A stretch of 64,000 nucleotides of DNA from Sipunculus nudus (GCA_026874595.1 CM049310.1:16532058-16596057); one strand, 5' to 3'. Shown: positions 12,330 through 25,190, numbered from the stretch's first letter. Numbers and translations are program-made. The notes: generated by a model from the sequence alone, not told the origin.

Positions 12330-13840
12330 CTAAAAAAATGAAAAAAATACAGGTTGCGCCACCAGTTTGCAGGAACTGATGGCACATTCCATGATCAATA
12401 TGCCTGCAAAGAATCAAGGAGATCAATGCATTGGTTATTCAGATACTGGAGTTTTGTATCAAATTTATAATTATTCTGAGGGGTACTTACTACGAAGGAT
12501 ATGGGTAACAGAGACCTAATTTCATGTTTTCACAGAGACTTTCATGAACCTATCTTGATGTCAAGTTAGAAGAATTTAGGTACAGCGCTTTTGTATCAAA
12601 TTTTGCATTATTCTGGGGGGTACTTTGGAGCCCCATAGCTCCAAGGATATGGGTAACAGAGACCTAATTTCAGGTTTTCAAGGAGATTTTTTATGGACCT
12701 CCCTGGATATTAAGTTTGAAGATTCCAGGTCCAGTGGTTACGATTTGTGCCCTGTTAACAGATGACAGTTTCATTGAGGTCGAAAAAAGAGAAAAAAAAT
12801 AGTAAAAATTCGAAAAAAATACTGGTGGCACCACCAGTCTGCAGGAAGTGATGGAACATCCCATGATCGATTTGCCTGCAAAGAATCATGGAGATCAATG
12901 CCTTGGTTATTCAGATACTGGAGTTTTGTATCAAATTTTTAATTATTCTGAGGGGTACTTACTACGAAGGATATGGGTAACAGAGACCTAATTTCAGGTT
13001 TTCAAGGAGATTTTTTATGGACCTCCCTGGATATTAAGTTTGAAGATTCCAGGTCCAGTGGTTACGATTTGTGCCCTGTTAACAGATGACAGCTTCTTTG
13101 AAGGTCTCAAAAATAAAGAAAAAAAATCGTAAAAATTGAAAAAAAATACAGATTCCGCCACCAGTTTGCAGGAACTGATGGAACATCCCATGATCAATAT
13201 TCATGCAAAGAATCATGGTGATCAATGCAGTAGTTATTCAGAGACTTGAGCTTTTGTATCAAATTTTGCATTATTCTGGGGGGTACTTTGGAGCCCCATA
13301 GCTCCAAGGATATGGGTAACAGAGACCTAATTTCTGGTTTCCCTGGAGACTTTTCATAGGTCTCTCAGAATGTCAAGAATGAAGATTCTAGGTCCAGTTT
13401 TACGATTTGTGCCTTGTTAACAGATGTCCACATTTTTAAAGGTCTCAAAAATAGAGAAAAAAATCGTAAAAAATCGAAAAATACAGGTGGCGCCACCAGT
13501 CTGCAGGAACTGATTGAACATCTCATGATCAATATGTATGGCAAAAATCATGACCATCAGTGATGTAGTTAATGAGATATTGAAGTTTTTGTATGAAATT
13601 TTTGACTATTCTGGGGGGGGGGGGGGGGTACTTTGGGGCCCCATTGCTCAAGAGATATGGGTAACAGAGACCTAATTCCAGGTTTCCAAAGAGATTTTAC
13701 ATGGACCTCTCTGGATGTAAAGTAAGATTTCAGGTCCAGCGGTTACGATTTGTGCCCTGTTAACGGACAGACAGCCGGACGGACGACGGACAAAAGGTGA
13801 TCCCTATAGCTCAGATGACTTACAGTCAGCTGAGCTAAAA
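12330..13840 (+). mobile_element. Satellite-family element (copy 2): four ~335-bp monomers plus right hairpin terminus
   Basis: The monomer core (GGTGGCGCCACCAGTCTGCA or variants) occurs at about 12352, 12824, 13151 and 13486. The first interval is 472 bp because about 135 bp (GTATCAAATTTT...GGGTACTT) is duplicated within it; the others are 327 and 335 bp. Each monomer carries ATATGGGTAACAGAGACC, GGTTTCCATGGAGA-like, AGATTCTAGGTCCAG and ACGATTTGTGCCCTGTTAAC. After the last monomer come GGACAGACAGCCGGACGG and the terminal hairpin at 13808-13836, as in copy 1. The left terminus was not found. Confidence 0.8.
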
Positions 13841-13866
13841 ATGACATTTATTACATTAATTACTGT

Positions 13867-15563
13867 GCTCAGCTGAAGTTGACCGTAAGGTAAAAATCTA
13901 TAATAATATCAAATGGAGATAAAATCTGAGAAGAAGAGGTAATATAGGCCATGGTTGGTCGATATATATGATTGAAGAAATTGTTGCAAATAATATTTTG
14001 TGATCTGACCATGTGTGTTTCCTAATGTTGAAACTGAAGCATGTGAACAGTTGGTGAATATAAGATCTATACTATTACCATGACCATCGGTTGTGTTTTT
14101 GATAATCTGTTAACAGTTTTGCAGTTTATACATCTTTCCAAAATGATACTATTTTTATTAAGCCAATTTTAACTGCCTTATATAATCTGTTTTTCTTCAT
14201 ATTAACCATAATAATTTCCCTACATAGTTCCTATGCACTTGCCAGAAATTAGGTAAGTATTACGTAAATTTTCAAAGTTATAGGCCCAAATATAATGCAC
14301 TTTGTAAAAAATCAGGAAACATTTTTTTTAACTTTTTTTAACTTTATTGAATCGTATACCTAAAATTACATCTGAATTTTTTTTAATTTATTAGCATAAA
14401 TCTAAAATCAGTACCTAAAATTTGTCCCAAATTTGACCAAAGCACTTATTTTTCCTGTAAGTACATTAGATTTAATTTTCACAGCAGAAACACATAAGGA
14501 TTTAAACTGTTGAATTCTGAAATTTTAAAATAAAAGCTAAAAAATAGGCTAGTTATTGAAGTTTTTCAGAGGCTCTATTGTATATTCATAGCATTGTTAA
14601 GCTCCAGTCCGCCCATTTCTGATCACTGCAGTGCTGCCTGAGTAACCTTATTAGTGGTGCAATAATGGTCAAGCACCCCTGCCTTCAAAGGTGAACAGTT
14701 ATTCATCCAAACAAGTGATTTGCAATAATTGTTATTGTTTTAACTGTATTTCTTTAAATGTAAAACTGTTTACACTCCAATGTACAAAACTTTTAGTTAA
14801 TTAGAAATAGTAATCAAAGAAGTAATCCAGATGAAGCCTTGTTGCAGTAATTTAGCATTTTTAAAGGAATAACCTTTTTTTCCTGTGAGCACTGTTGAAT
14901 TAAGATTCATATCCTGTATGTATATGCATGGGTGTTGTAACTCCCACAATTCCCCCTCCCCTTGCCATTGAGTCAATGCACCTAAGCACTGGTATTGCAA
15001 CTGCATTACCATTTAAATAAGGAAAATAAATACAGAGGTACAGAGGTGTTCCAATCCTATCATTACCCCCTCCCCCTTAACTCTTCCTTCCACCTGTGGA
15101 GTGGGGATGTTATGGCAACTGTATGCATTTTATAAAATAAAAAACAATGGGATGTTATGGCAACTGTATACATTTTATAAAATAAAAACAATGGGATGTT
15201 ATGGCAACTGAATACATAATGTATACTAAAATAGAAAACAAAAATTGGCTGAATAAAAATAGTATCATATTGGAAAGATGTATAAACTGCAAAACTGTTA
15301 ACAGATTATCAAAAACACAACCGATGATCATGGTAATAGTATAGATCTTATATTCACCAACTGTTAACATGATTCAGTTTCAACATTAGGAAACACACAT
15401 GGTCAGCAAAAAAGTCTGTCCGCCCGTCCGTCCGTTAGACTGGCACGTTTTGAAACCTTTAAACCTTAGGAAACACACATGGTCAGATCACAAAATATTA
15501 TTTGCAAGTCTCATGATCAAATAAACGTTTCATTCAATTTTATTATAGCTCAGCTGAGCTATA
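13867..15563. repeat. Foldback block with satellite-family termini
   Basis: GCTCAGCTGA at 13867-13876 (the family's left sub-terminal motif) begins the block and the perfect 20-bp palindrome TATAGCTCAGCTGAGCTATA (15544-15563) ends it. In between, 13960-14180 is inverted relative to 15235-15400 and again to 15465-15530: shared landmarks include CTAATGTTGAAACTGA, ACAGTTGGTGAATATAAGAT and GATAATCTGTTAACAGTTTT. Part of the interior (about 14215-14530) is an inverted, diverged match to 4700-5060 of copy 1. At 15155-15210 a 45-bp segment (GGGATGTTATGGCAACTG) is repeated three times. No coding content was recognised. Confidence 0.6.
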
Positions 15564-16288
15564 GATATGGTCCTTCTAACGTTAACTGCTGAATCAGAGT
15601 ATAAAATCATATAAATATACAAATTTATATAATTAAAAATTATTAATTTATAATTAAATTATATTTATTTTAATTAAAATTAAAAATATGTGTATATATA
15701 TACTATTAATTATTCATTTATTTAAATATAATTTTATATATTTGTGTGTGTATGTTGGTTTATCAGGCAGGTATTATTACTTTATTGTCTTTGCTTGAAT
15801 GGAGGGTGTGAGAATACTAACAGGTGCACACGTAATTTCCGAAGGGGAGCGTTTTTCTTGATAACATATGAGAAACTCAGCGGATGTTTCTGATGATAGC
15901 GGATAGTATAAATATATTACATAACAGGTGTACATAAGTTCGGTTATCAATGGAAAAAAAAGGCTATATATATTACGTCACAATGGTTGAATATATTATG
16001 GGACTCGAAAGGAAAATGGGAAATGAATGTCTGCGTTTACTATTTTACAGGAAGATACTGCTCCTGCATACATACAAGATCAGGCATATATGATAGGAAA
16101 AATATAGATTTGATTGTTTCAAATGCTTTGTCGTTCCACAGTGAAATGCTTAAAATGTTGATCTAAGTCAGTTTAGAGTGAACAGACAGCCGTGACTTGC
16201 CTAGAAAGCAGTGAGAGTTTTCCCACCTGTACAGGTTTGTTTCATTTAGAAGATCATTACTGCGTGCTATCCTGTCTCGGCTCTAAAC

Positions 16289-16740
16289 ATGAAGTTCCTG
16301 GTCTGTGTCTTGCTTGTTGGCTTCCTTGAAGGTAACTATAGAATTACATGCATGGAATAGTTTCTAAATTTTGGTTATTCTTTCAGCACTGATAAAACCT
16401 AATGGGTCTAAATAGAAAAGTTCTGTCTTTCAAGAAGCAATTACATTCAGGAAGATTTTTGTAGGGCATTTCTGTAGAGTACTAAAAAATAATTTTTAAA
16501 AAGACAAGAACACTCCGTCTGGAAAGTGGCATAGTTTTATGAAAATATGGACAGAGCATTTTCTATGCATCTGAAAAGGCAATTTTCAGTTTGGTGTACT
16601 GCTTGGAAAAACAAATTTATATTTAATCAGATAATTTTCATATATGTCTGTTTAATTTGGATAATGGGATAAATCTAAAAGAAAAACGCCTCCACACATC
16701 CACACATCACCAATCACACACCCAGATGTATGTGTGTGTG

Positions 16741-16789
<49 letters not shown>

Positions 16790-18856
16790 TAAAGTATGTG
16801 TACCTATTCCAGTGACTGAGATACACATTTTATATTTATATTCCATCTTACTTTCTAATCACAGCAAAGAATACTCCGCAGGCAAAGCAGCCATATGTAG
16901 GGGTATTTGAGAGTGAGGTAAGTTGATTTATTTGAGTTTAAATAAGTCAAATTTCATACTAAGATTTTTACAATAAGTGTTTCAATGTGTAAATAGCGGC
17001 ATTTAATAGTTTTTAGTGTCAACATATTATGACTACATAATAGGGTATATTTTACTACATTACCAGATATTTCTGTAGGTTACGCCGAAGCAAGTAAACT
17101 GTGAAGGAAACATTTACTGTCAAACAGGACAGAAGTGTTGCAGATTAGCTTCCACTGGAAACTGGGCCTGCTGTCTACAGGCAACGGCAAGTACATAAGT
17201 ACCCGGATCAGCGGGTTAATTCAGATAAAGAATGTTAGACTGGCTTCACAATAGTGAAATAAACTATACTATATCACCCCTGTAACAAAACAGGCTGCCA
17301 TTGGTGTCAGCCAGATAACCGTTTTATGCCTATTCACTTTGTGAACTATATAGTAGGCCCTGACCGGAGAGGCACTGTCTAAATGGAATGGGCATCGAAC
17401 TTACTAAGTAACTGTTCACGCAGCATCAGGAGATCATGGGGGTAACAGTTATTACCGTATGTTTATGTTTACCCTGTCGCAAACTTCCATGATTAAATGA
17501 CGAAGCCACTGTCATGCCTCTGGTGATTGATGCACAGAAGGGGATAAGCTTGCTCCTTCTTAAAAGCAACATATATTCAAAATCTAGACAGATTTTTAGG
17601 GCACATACGTGATACAAAACAAATTGTGTGCTGCATTGTATTACCTATTTTGACCAATCCCACAATATGACCAAAGGAGAAAATGGGCGGAGAATCAGCC
17701 AAGGCAGGTTGCTAGCCTCTCCTCTCCTCACTCACTCACTGCCGACCACCTTAACAAGGCATAATTGGCCCTAGAATCCTCAATATTTTAAGTATAATAT
17801 TTACTTAAGCATACCACTAAATAGTAAAATGTTTTTTTTTTCTTGATAACTGGATGGAAGGATTGTCTTTTGTATAATCTGATAAGAAATTGCAAAATAT
17901 ATAAATAAATGTAATGTAATATCCGGAGTTTAACATATACCAACTTCTGGACTTTTTTCTATGATATGGCTACCGGATTGGCCAACCATCTTTGAACTTA
18001 TATACCTATATACCATGGCAGGCTATTTTTTTAAGCTTCTGCAAGATGTCGCTATTTGTTCACCTGTTTTCCCACGATTACAATCGTGAACGCAGGATAT
18101 AGGAATGTTAATGGAAACAAATTATTACATTAAAGCCAAGCTGCTGTTATTTAAAGATCAACTGACGATGATTAAAATTTAGGGGGCTTAAGGTTTTGTA
18201 CTGTTCAGAGGGTGAGGCATTATCCGTAAAGTAATTCCTAAGAGAACAATGGCAGTTACCATATCTTCTTTAAGGAATTTTTCTGATAAATTTAGCAGTG
18301 CACGTTTACTTACATTGTAACAGTATTTTAATAGTTGTTACAATTGTACATGTATATAAGGTAGACAAATTATTCAGAGGAAATACAAGGCCAATCCGGG
18401 ATTCGAACCCATAAGGGTGGCGCACAAGTCCGGCGTACCTACCGCTTCGCAAGAAAAGCAAGCTTCACTAGCGGGACAGTTCGGTCCGCTTTTATGTCAC
18501 CCCGTAACTCACCCCCTCTTTATAGCGTTCTGCTATCAGAACAAGTCTCATTAACCCAGGAGTCACATTCTAGTGAGCTTGTTCTCTGGGCTACAAAGTT
18601 TACCGTCACGTTGGACGAGCCCCCATTTATTTCGAAGAAAAATTATTCAGGGGAAAATACTGCACCGATCCGGAATTCGAACCCGTAACGGTGGCGCACA
18701 AGTCCGGCGTATCAACCGCGTCGCTAGAAAAGCAAGCTTCACTAGCGAGACAGTTCGGTCCGCTTTATGTCAGCCCGCAACACACTTTGTCCTTAGTAAA
18801 ATGTACAATATATTACTCTCACTCTGTCTGTCTGTCTGTCTGTCTCTCTGTCTCTC

Positions 18857-18926
<70 letters not shown>

Positions 18927-20185
18927 CAACGCAGGACACATGCTGCAACAATACAGATGGTTGCTGTGCAAGCACTCATCCAATCTGCTGCTCGACCAGT
19001 AGTTGCTGTGCAAGCAACACACACTGCTGTCCAAACGGAGGGTGCTGTGGAAATGACTATAAATGCTGTGGAAATTTCTGCTGTCCTACTGTAAGTAGAC
19101 ATGTGGTCATTAACATCAATGTACTGATGTTTCTGTACCTTATAATAACACCTTGGATGTTTCCAATAAAGAGAACATTTCAATAAATCAAATGCTCCTT
19201 ACATTTAAAGTATGTGTATCTTAGACTAGAAAGGAATATTACCAGAACAACAGTTATTTAAAAAAAGTCACAAAACAGGAACAAAATAAGGAAAGTTCTA
19301 GTCAACAATTATTGAATGAACATTTCAAATTTCAGTACATAGAATTATGATAAGAAGAATAAACAAAAAAAAAAAGGTTTTTAGGATATTGTTATGTAGC
19401 TAATATTAGTTCATAAAAAAGCGGATTATTGGTGTCTTAAATTAATGTACCTTTTAAAAATTTAGTTTTTATTTTAAAATTGCTACAATATCATGTGGAA
19501 ATCAATAAAAAATCTCTTACAGGCGTCATATCCCGTCTGCTGTCCGAACACATGCTGTCCTAATGGTTCAACGTGCTGCGGGAACGGATGTTGTCTCAGC
19601 GGCACGACCTGCACGGGGGGCCAGTGTACCAGCCTCAAAGGAAGGAACGAAATGATCAACTACAGCAGCTTCGCTCCGGTAAACTTATGTTTCTGTTGTT
19701 TCTTTTTGTTAGAAATGTAGTAAATTGAGTTTATCAGTCATCAAACAGCCAAAATTACATCACGCATGTTATAACGGGACGCGGATCGTATCTTATTTTA
19801 CTCAAGCTAAAAAGATAGAGGAATTGAAAATATATGCATTTGGATGATGGAGAAACTATATAAACATTTGTTATAACACCCAGATGTTCATAATAATTGA
19901 CAAAATCCTTATGTAATATGGTTGACATTATATGTAGAAGCGTTCTTGAAATCTTCATTTGATTGTGAGAGTACATTTTAACTCATTAGAAATGAATGTT
20001 ACGGAACTGTTATATTAATATCACATTTTTCAATTTAACTTCGATACTTAACGGGCAAAGGTCATTCTTCACAGGAGTTATGTTCTAACGAACGTATATT
20101 CTATAGGTTCTCTAGCTTTAATATAATACCACGGATCTCTGTATTTTAGATTATCCCGAAGACGGGCCGCGTGCCACGCACGTGA
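16289..20185 (+). CDS. Secreted granulin-like cysteine-rich protein (complete, six exons, 183 aa)
   Basis: Exons are 16289-16331, 16865-16917, 17079-17186, 18935-19090, 19523-19678 and 20150-20185 (TGA). The start gives a short hydrophobic signal peptide, MKFLVCVLLVGFLE, so the product should be secreted. After a short linker, exon three encodes C-x5-C-x5-CC-x9-CC and joins exon four (x6-CC-x5-CC), the spacing of the first half of a granulin/epithelin module; NTHCCPNGG in exon four also recalls the granulin HCCP signature. The module does not close like a classic granulin: exon four carries eight CC pairs and exon five four more pairs plus two single cysteines. Exons four and five are both exactly 156 bp, which suggests exon duplication. 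The intron after exon three must use a GC donor (GCAAGT at 17187) to keep phase. A poly(A) signal AATAAA lies at 20270. Role unknown; immune, mucus or matrix roles are possible but not shown by the sequence. Confidence 0.88.
16746..16784. repeat. (TA)n microsatellite
   Basis: A perfect TA tract in intron 1 of the granulin-like gene, about 80 bp before the exon 2 acceptor, preceded by a short (TG)n. Confidence 0.95.
18368..18790 (-). mobile_element. tRNA-derived SINE, two direct copies
   Basis: On the minus strand each copy shows a promoter box B (GGTTCGAATCC at about 18397-18407; GGTTCGAATTCC near 18677) and an upstream A-box-like AGCGGTAGGTACGCC. The copies (about 18368-18500 and 18643-18790) share GTGGCGCACAAGTCCGGCGT, GCAAGCTTCACTAGCG and ACAGTTCGGTCCGCTTT, and about 87% identity by eye. 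The ~275-bp spacing suggests a tandem or dimeric insertion. They lie in intron 3 of the granulin-like gene. They are not intact tRNA genes: no acceptor stem closes. Confidence 0.65.
18822..18922. repeat. Compound (CTGT)n(CT)n(TA)n microsatellite at a splice acceptor
   Basis: The tract ends 12 bp before the exon 4 acceptor (TTAACAACGCAG) of the granulin-like gene. It therefore occupies the place of the polypyrimidine tract. Confidence 0.95.
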
Positions 20186-21389
20186 TGAGTCAGATTACGT
20201 GACCAGTTAGTTCTCATTCACGTGACCAATCAGACATCGTGTGTGTGAACTGTTTGGTGTCTACATATGAATAAATATTACCCGAAAAGGTTCCAGGTTT
20301 TCCATCGTTTATTCTCTGAATATTGTCTGCGATAAAGAAAAAAGAATAAAATATTAATATTTTTGCTCATAATTTAAAAGAATTACAAATTTTCTGTTTT
20401 CATGTCTCGCAGCTGTTATCTAATTAGACCAAAAGAGATGATGGAGTCAATTATTCTTATTAGTGAATTTATCCAAAAAAGACAGCATTTTGTATTCGGA
20501 ATCTGCTGGGCATATTTAGAAACTGGTTAATGCATGATAACCCCGAGTTAAGAAAAAGATCACCTGTATTGCATTGGTGAATATATCAATTCGGTAATAA
20601 TAATCCCACTATGTAAATATATCTCTGTTTACTTGTACTTTCTTTTCTCTCATTACCTAAGCAAACAAAAGTGGCAGAGGGTTAAATGATCATGCAAGTG
20701 GTTTGCGTGTGTCTGTCCGAGAAATATATCCAATGAAATCTTTATCAATATAGATGAAAAGGAAAAAGAAGGGGTGGTCATGGCCCAAAGGAAAAAAAAA
20801 CAACTTTTGGGACGATCCGGCTGTAGTCGCCTGAATCATTATTTGAGGGCGTTATTCTGGCCTAAAATCGCCAATATATACTGCTTCCACCAATGCTTTC
20901 CTTTGGAACGGACTTCGTGGATTCTCTGTTTACATCTGAATTGACCTTGTTTTGGGCCAAATAAAATAGCCACAAAGAACAATTAAAGGCAAATCAAACC
21001 CTTTCTGTCTCACATTGATCCACCTCGGCATTTAATCATTTCTTCTGTAGCCTAAGGCTCACTCTCCCAAAAACGTTAAATAGTATAGATAAATTCATGT
21101 TTGAATTGTTTAGAGTTTTAATTAGTTTTTAATATAAAACCAAAATTATTTTAACCAAATTTATTCCAGTACATCTATTGCAGATTCAGAATATATTTTA
21201 AAATTAATCGACAATTCAGATTCAGGCGTTTTTTGTGAGTTCAGTTTTAAAAAATATGATTTTACAGGGTATTTAATTTTAAAACACTAAAAAAATCATT
21301 TCATTTTTTAAATTTTCATAAATAAAATTCTTCCAATTAAGTTAAGGCGTGAAATAAAAAATAAAAGAAAAATGTTTTTAGTTGGCATA
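20186..21389. other. 3' flank of the granulin-like gene and AT-rich intergenic DNA
   Basis: Contains the AATAAA at 20270 and, beyond it, no exon, RNA gene or repeat that I recognise. Confidence 0.4.
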
Positions 21390-23917
21390 CAGTAGAGCGC
21401 CGTATTTCCGAATGTCGAATTTTCCGAAAATTCGTTTTCCCGAAAGTTAAAATTGGGAACCGAAAATTTATTCGTTTTTACGAAATATTTTTCAAGCATG
21501 TAAACACCTCAAATGAATTTTTGTAATTACGAGTCACAAGGCCTGCAGTCAGGTGGTTAAGCTTTGCGGTGACCTAAATTAATTGGTTCTGGGCCGATGC
21601 TGTCGCCGGGGCAAAGGTGTGATAACTACAGCTAGTCGCAAAACGCCAGGCTCTGTATGCTCCTAGTAGGCGGCTAAGCAGTTTATCCAAGAGCACTTGT
21701 GTATTATCAACCGTATCTCGTTTGTACTCAAGCAAGCATAGTTCGTTGGCTTGGGCTGGGATGTCAGTAAAAAAACCGTTAACTTGTCTGAGAGACTACA
21801 AAAAACGAGCTGCGAAATTTTTCCAGGGTCTCAATATCAGAACGCATGACTTTGTTGTAAGGGGACTATTAGGTTGGTGTACAATGTTAGCCATCATTGA
21901 TATTAAAAAACTAATGTTTCTTCACAGGCTTATTATACTTAGCCCAAACATCATTGCCAAACAGATATTTTGTTTGAAGCTGTATGACTGGAAATTAATG
22001 GCCAATACTAAAGTTCCTGTTTTTTTTACCTGATATAGTCTCCGTACTCAACAAATATAGTCCTATTCATATCTAGATTCATACATCCAGGGTGGTCAGT
22101 TTCCTTCAGAACCGGATTGGCGGCGTTTAGTTAGGACTACTGTACATTCCCATGAACAGGCTTTATGGATCTCATCGATAAACATAAAAGGTGATAGTTT
22201 TAGATATCTAGAGAACAACCGGAACTAAAAGAAAATTTTCTCTATATGGTTATGAAAAAAGTCTGTGTCACAGGAAATCGTGATTTTTTCTGATTCATTT
22301 ATTATCTATTCCGGAGCTCCTAGATGATGTAGTTTGTAATAAGTATGGGGAAAATGTACAAGATGCTGTTATGCATATCATGTTGCAGTGTACGTAATTG
22401 TGTTCTTTCCGTAAGGTGTTATGGGAAAAGATTTTTGTTTCTCTGGATGCAGACACGATTTTTAAATTATGTAACTTACTACGCTCCCGAGGCAGCGGAA
22501 ATCTTGCGCTTCTAAAGAAGAAGCAACCGATTTTCACGCTGCCAGCTTTGACCGTTTTTGATATATTTAGACACCAGATGGCGGTTCGTTGTCCACTGTA
22601 ATAAACGTGCGTATGATGGGACAAGCAGCCAATCAGATGCCAATAAACAAACACTCGACAGGCATCCTGGCTCCGCCCATTGCTGCGCTTCAAGCGCCGC
22701 TTGATGAGTTTCCGGTCGAATTTAAATTGCTCCCTCTGCATTCTCGCATCATCGACTATGACATTATGACTGTGTTAGCGTAGCCATGTATCTGTTGTCT
22801 GCAGAACTGAAACCAGCCAGCGAGGTGTGCACGCAGCCTTTTTTGTTACGTTTCGTTTGAATTACAGCTCACCGGCCGAGCATCATATGTGCCCAAGGCC
22901 CTAAGCAAACCACGTCAGGGGCAATTCTCTCTGAGCCTGTGGCCTGTTCAGACGGTTACGCTGGGGGATGAGCTGTCACTCAAAAAGAAATGAATATGAT
23001 TGGCTCCGTGTATTCCTCGCTTGGCTTTGTCTTCCGGCACAAGGTCTCATCTGATTGGACAAAAATACAGTGCTCCCCATTGGTGTTGCAATTCAGGATA
23101 CGAGGTCATAACAAACAGCGCCTTACGATATAGGTAGTAGCCCTATAGGTAAAGCGCTGTGTAAAGAGCGTAGTAACTTACCCGATATTGAGTTTCTTGA
23201 AGTCTGCTTCGACAAATGCAGTCCTGTGTTCTCTGATCCTGTGTGTAATGCAAACTTTTTGCTTATTGTATCTGAATTTGTATATTCTGTATTTCGTAAA
23301 CTTATACATTTCACTGATCAGAATGAGTACTGATGTTGTAAACAATTTGATTTTGTTATAACGTTTGTGTTCTAACTTAACTTGCATATTTTGTCATATG
23401 TGGTTGAGCTCTCCAGCATGGAGGAAAATAAAGATCAATCAATCAATCAATCAGCTTATTTATTGTCAAGAAAACATCAATCGAACACGATCGTCTTGCT
23501 GTCTCTTGCGAGAAACGTGGAGTCAAGGAAAAGAAAATGGACTGCGTTATGCGTGTGCCACACTGGCGCCGCCTGCGGGCTGTTAAAGAAACTAACCGAG
23601 CTACAATAATGACGATGTCATTTGACCTTTCCCTCCCGTGAATTTGTTGGAAACAATGGCACACAAGAACACATGAAACAGGTTAAAATGGGTTTCACCT
23701 ATCAAACTCTGCAATAAATCGGATATTTTTATAAGTTCCGGACGTAAATTACGTGGGTCGAAAAGAAACAGGGTGTTCCCTCAGTTACATAGCGTTAAGA
23801 TAATCCTTAACTGTCATACGAAATTTGGCCCTAGACCCCCGACCGAATTTCCGAAAATTCGTTTTTCCGAAAGAAAAGCTTGTCCCACGACGCTTTCGGA
23901 AAAACGGCGCTCTACTG
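21390..23917. mobile_element. pogo/Tigger-type DNA element with CAGTAGAGCGCCGT termini
   Basis: The left end CAGTAGAGCGCCGTATTTCC (21390) and the right end, whose reverse complement is CAGTAGAGCGCCGTTTTTCC (ending 23917), are terminal inverted repeats, each flanked by TA. TTTCCGAAAATTCGTTTT-type sub-terminal blocks recur at both ends. A CAG... terminus with a TA duplication fits pogo/Tigger or related Tc1/mariner elements. The interior has no intact transposase and contains an R1 repeat with its extension (22480-23168). Confidence 0.7.
22480..23168 (+). repeat. R1 repeat with extension, left arm of an inverted pair
   Basis: The R1 block is followed by about 370 bp (CAGAACTGAAACCAGCCAGC ... 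AAGCGCTGTGTAAAGAGCG). The whole arm is matched in inverse at 24512-25190 with perhaps 90% identity by eye. Short frames within it overlap in all directions and look non-coding. Confidence 0.85.
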
Positions 23918-24511
23918 TATTAACAACTACATATGTCAAAGGTTGTACGTTTCGGACAAGTGATTAAGCCTACTAAGAAATAACACTGTACACGCGCTGG
24001 TCTCTTTTCTTTACAAACGGTGGCGCTGCATGAAACACGGGGAAATGGTCGCGGCAACCAAATGGAAGGCAGGATAATAGGTAAATGCAGATGTTGTACT
24101 TTGCATGGTAATCGGGTGATCAAACAATAAAACAATAAGAGTGAAAATACCATTTCGTTTTCGTAAAGACGTCATCCGGAAAAAAATATACTCATCAATT
24201 CCTCTTTAACTTAGGAATGGTTGACTGTCATATGAACGCCAATCAATGACCCTGATGCCATTAAAATGATATATGTGCATTTTCATCACAGGATAAATAA
24301 GTCCTTAAGGTTTCACACTGACAGCTGTAGTGGCTGTGGAGATATTTTGACACAGACGTTTGACTGCGGAAACTGCAGCACCACATCAGGTCACACAGCG
24401 CAGGCGACCCGCTTTACTCCCGTCCTCACTCTAAATTACGTTTGTTTTAAACTCTTCCAAGTGTTCAGTAAATTTAATGAAGCAATAAGGAAAACTTGAC
24501 TAGTATTTCGG

Positions 24512-25190
24512 GTACGCTCTCTACACAGCGCTTTACCTATAGGCCTACTACCTATATCGTAAGCGCTGTTTATTATGACCTTGTATCCTGAATTGCTACA
24601 CCAGAAGGGAGCACTGTATTTTTGTCCAATTAGATGAGACCTTGTGCTGGAAGACACAGCCAAGCGAGGAATACACGGAGCCAATCATGTTCATTTCGTT
24701 TTGAGTGAAAGCTCATCGCCCCGGTAACCGTCTGAACAGGCCACAGGCTAAGAGAGAATTGCCTCAGACGTGGTTTGCTTAAAGGGCCTTGGGCACACAG
24801 GATGCCCGGCCGGTGAGCTGTAATTCAAACGAAACGTAACAACAAAGGCTGCGTGCACTTCGCTGGCTGGTTTCAGTTCTGCAGACAACAAATACATGGC
24901 TACGCTAACACAGTCATAATGTCATAATCGAATCGGTCGATGATGCGAGAATGCAGAGGGAAACATTAAAATTCGCTTGAAGCGCAGCTATGGGCGGAGC
25001 CAGTATGCCTGTCGAGTGCTTTTTTTAATGGCATCTGGTTGGCTGCTTGTCAAATCATACGCACGGTTTTTTTTTTCAGCGGACAACGAACCGCCATCTG
25101 GTGTCTAAATATATCATAAACGGTCAAAGCTGGCAGCGTGAAAATCAAGTGCTTCTTTAGAAGCGCAAGATTTCCGCTGCCTCGGGAGCG
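24512..25190 (-). repeat. R1 repeat with extension, right arm of an inverted pair
   Basis: Inverse of 22480-23168, with the same landmarks (CTACACAGCGCTTTACCTAT, TGGTTTCAGTTCTGCAGACA, GGCGGAGCCAGTATGCC). The loop between the arms is about 1.34 kb and holds the right end of the pogo-type element. Confidence 0.85.

Noticed and set aside
24266-24499. Plus-strand frame with CSGCGDILTQTFDCGNCST, vaguely like a thrombospondin type 1 repeat
   Set aside because: It lacks the Trp motifs and the flanking cysteine spacing, and sits in the loop of an inverted repeat with no neighbouring exons.
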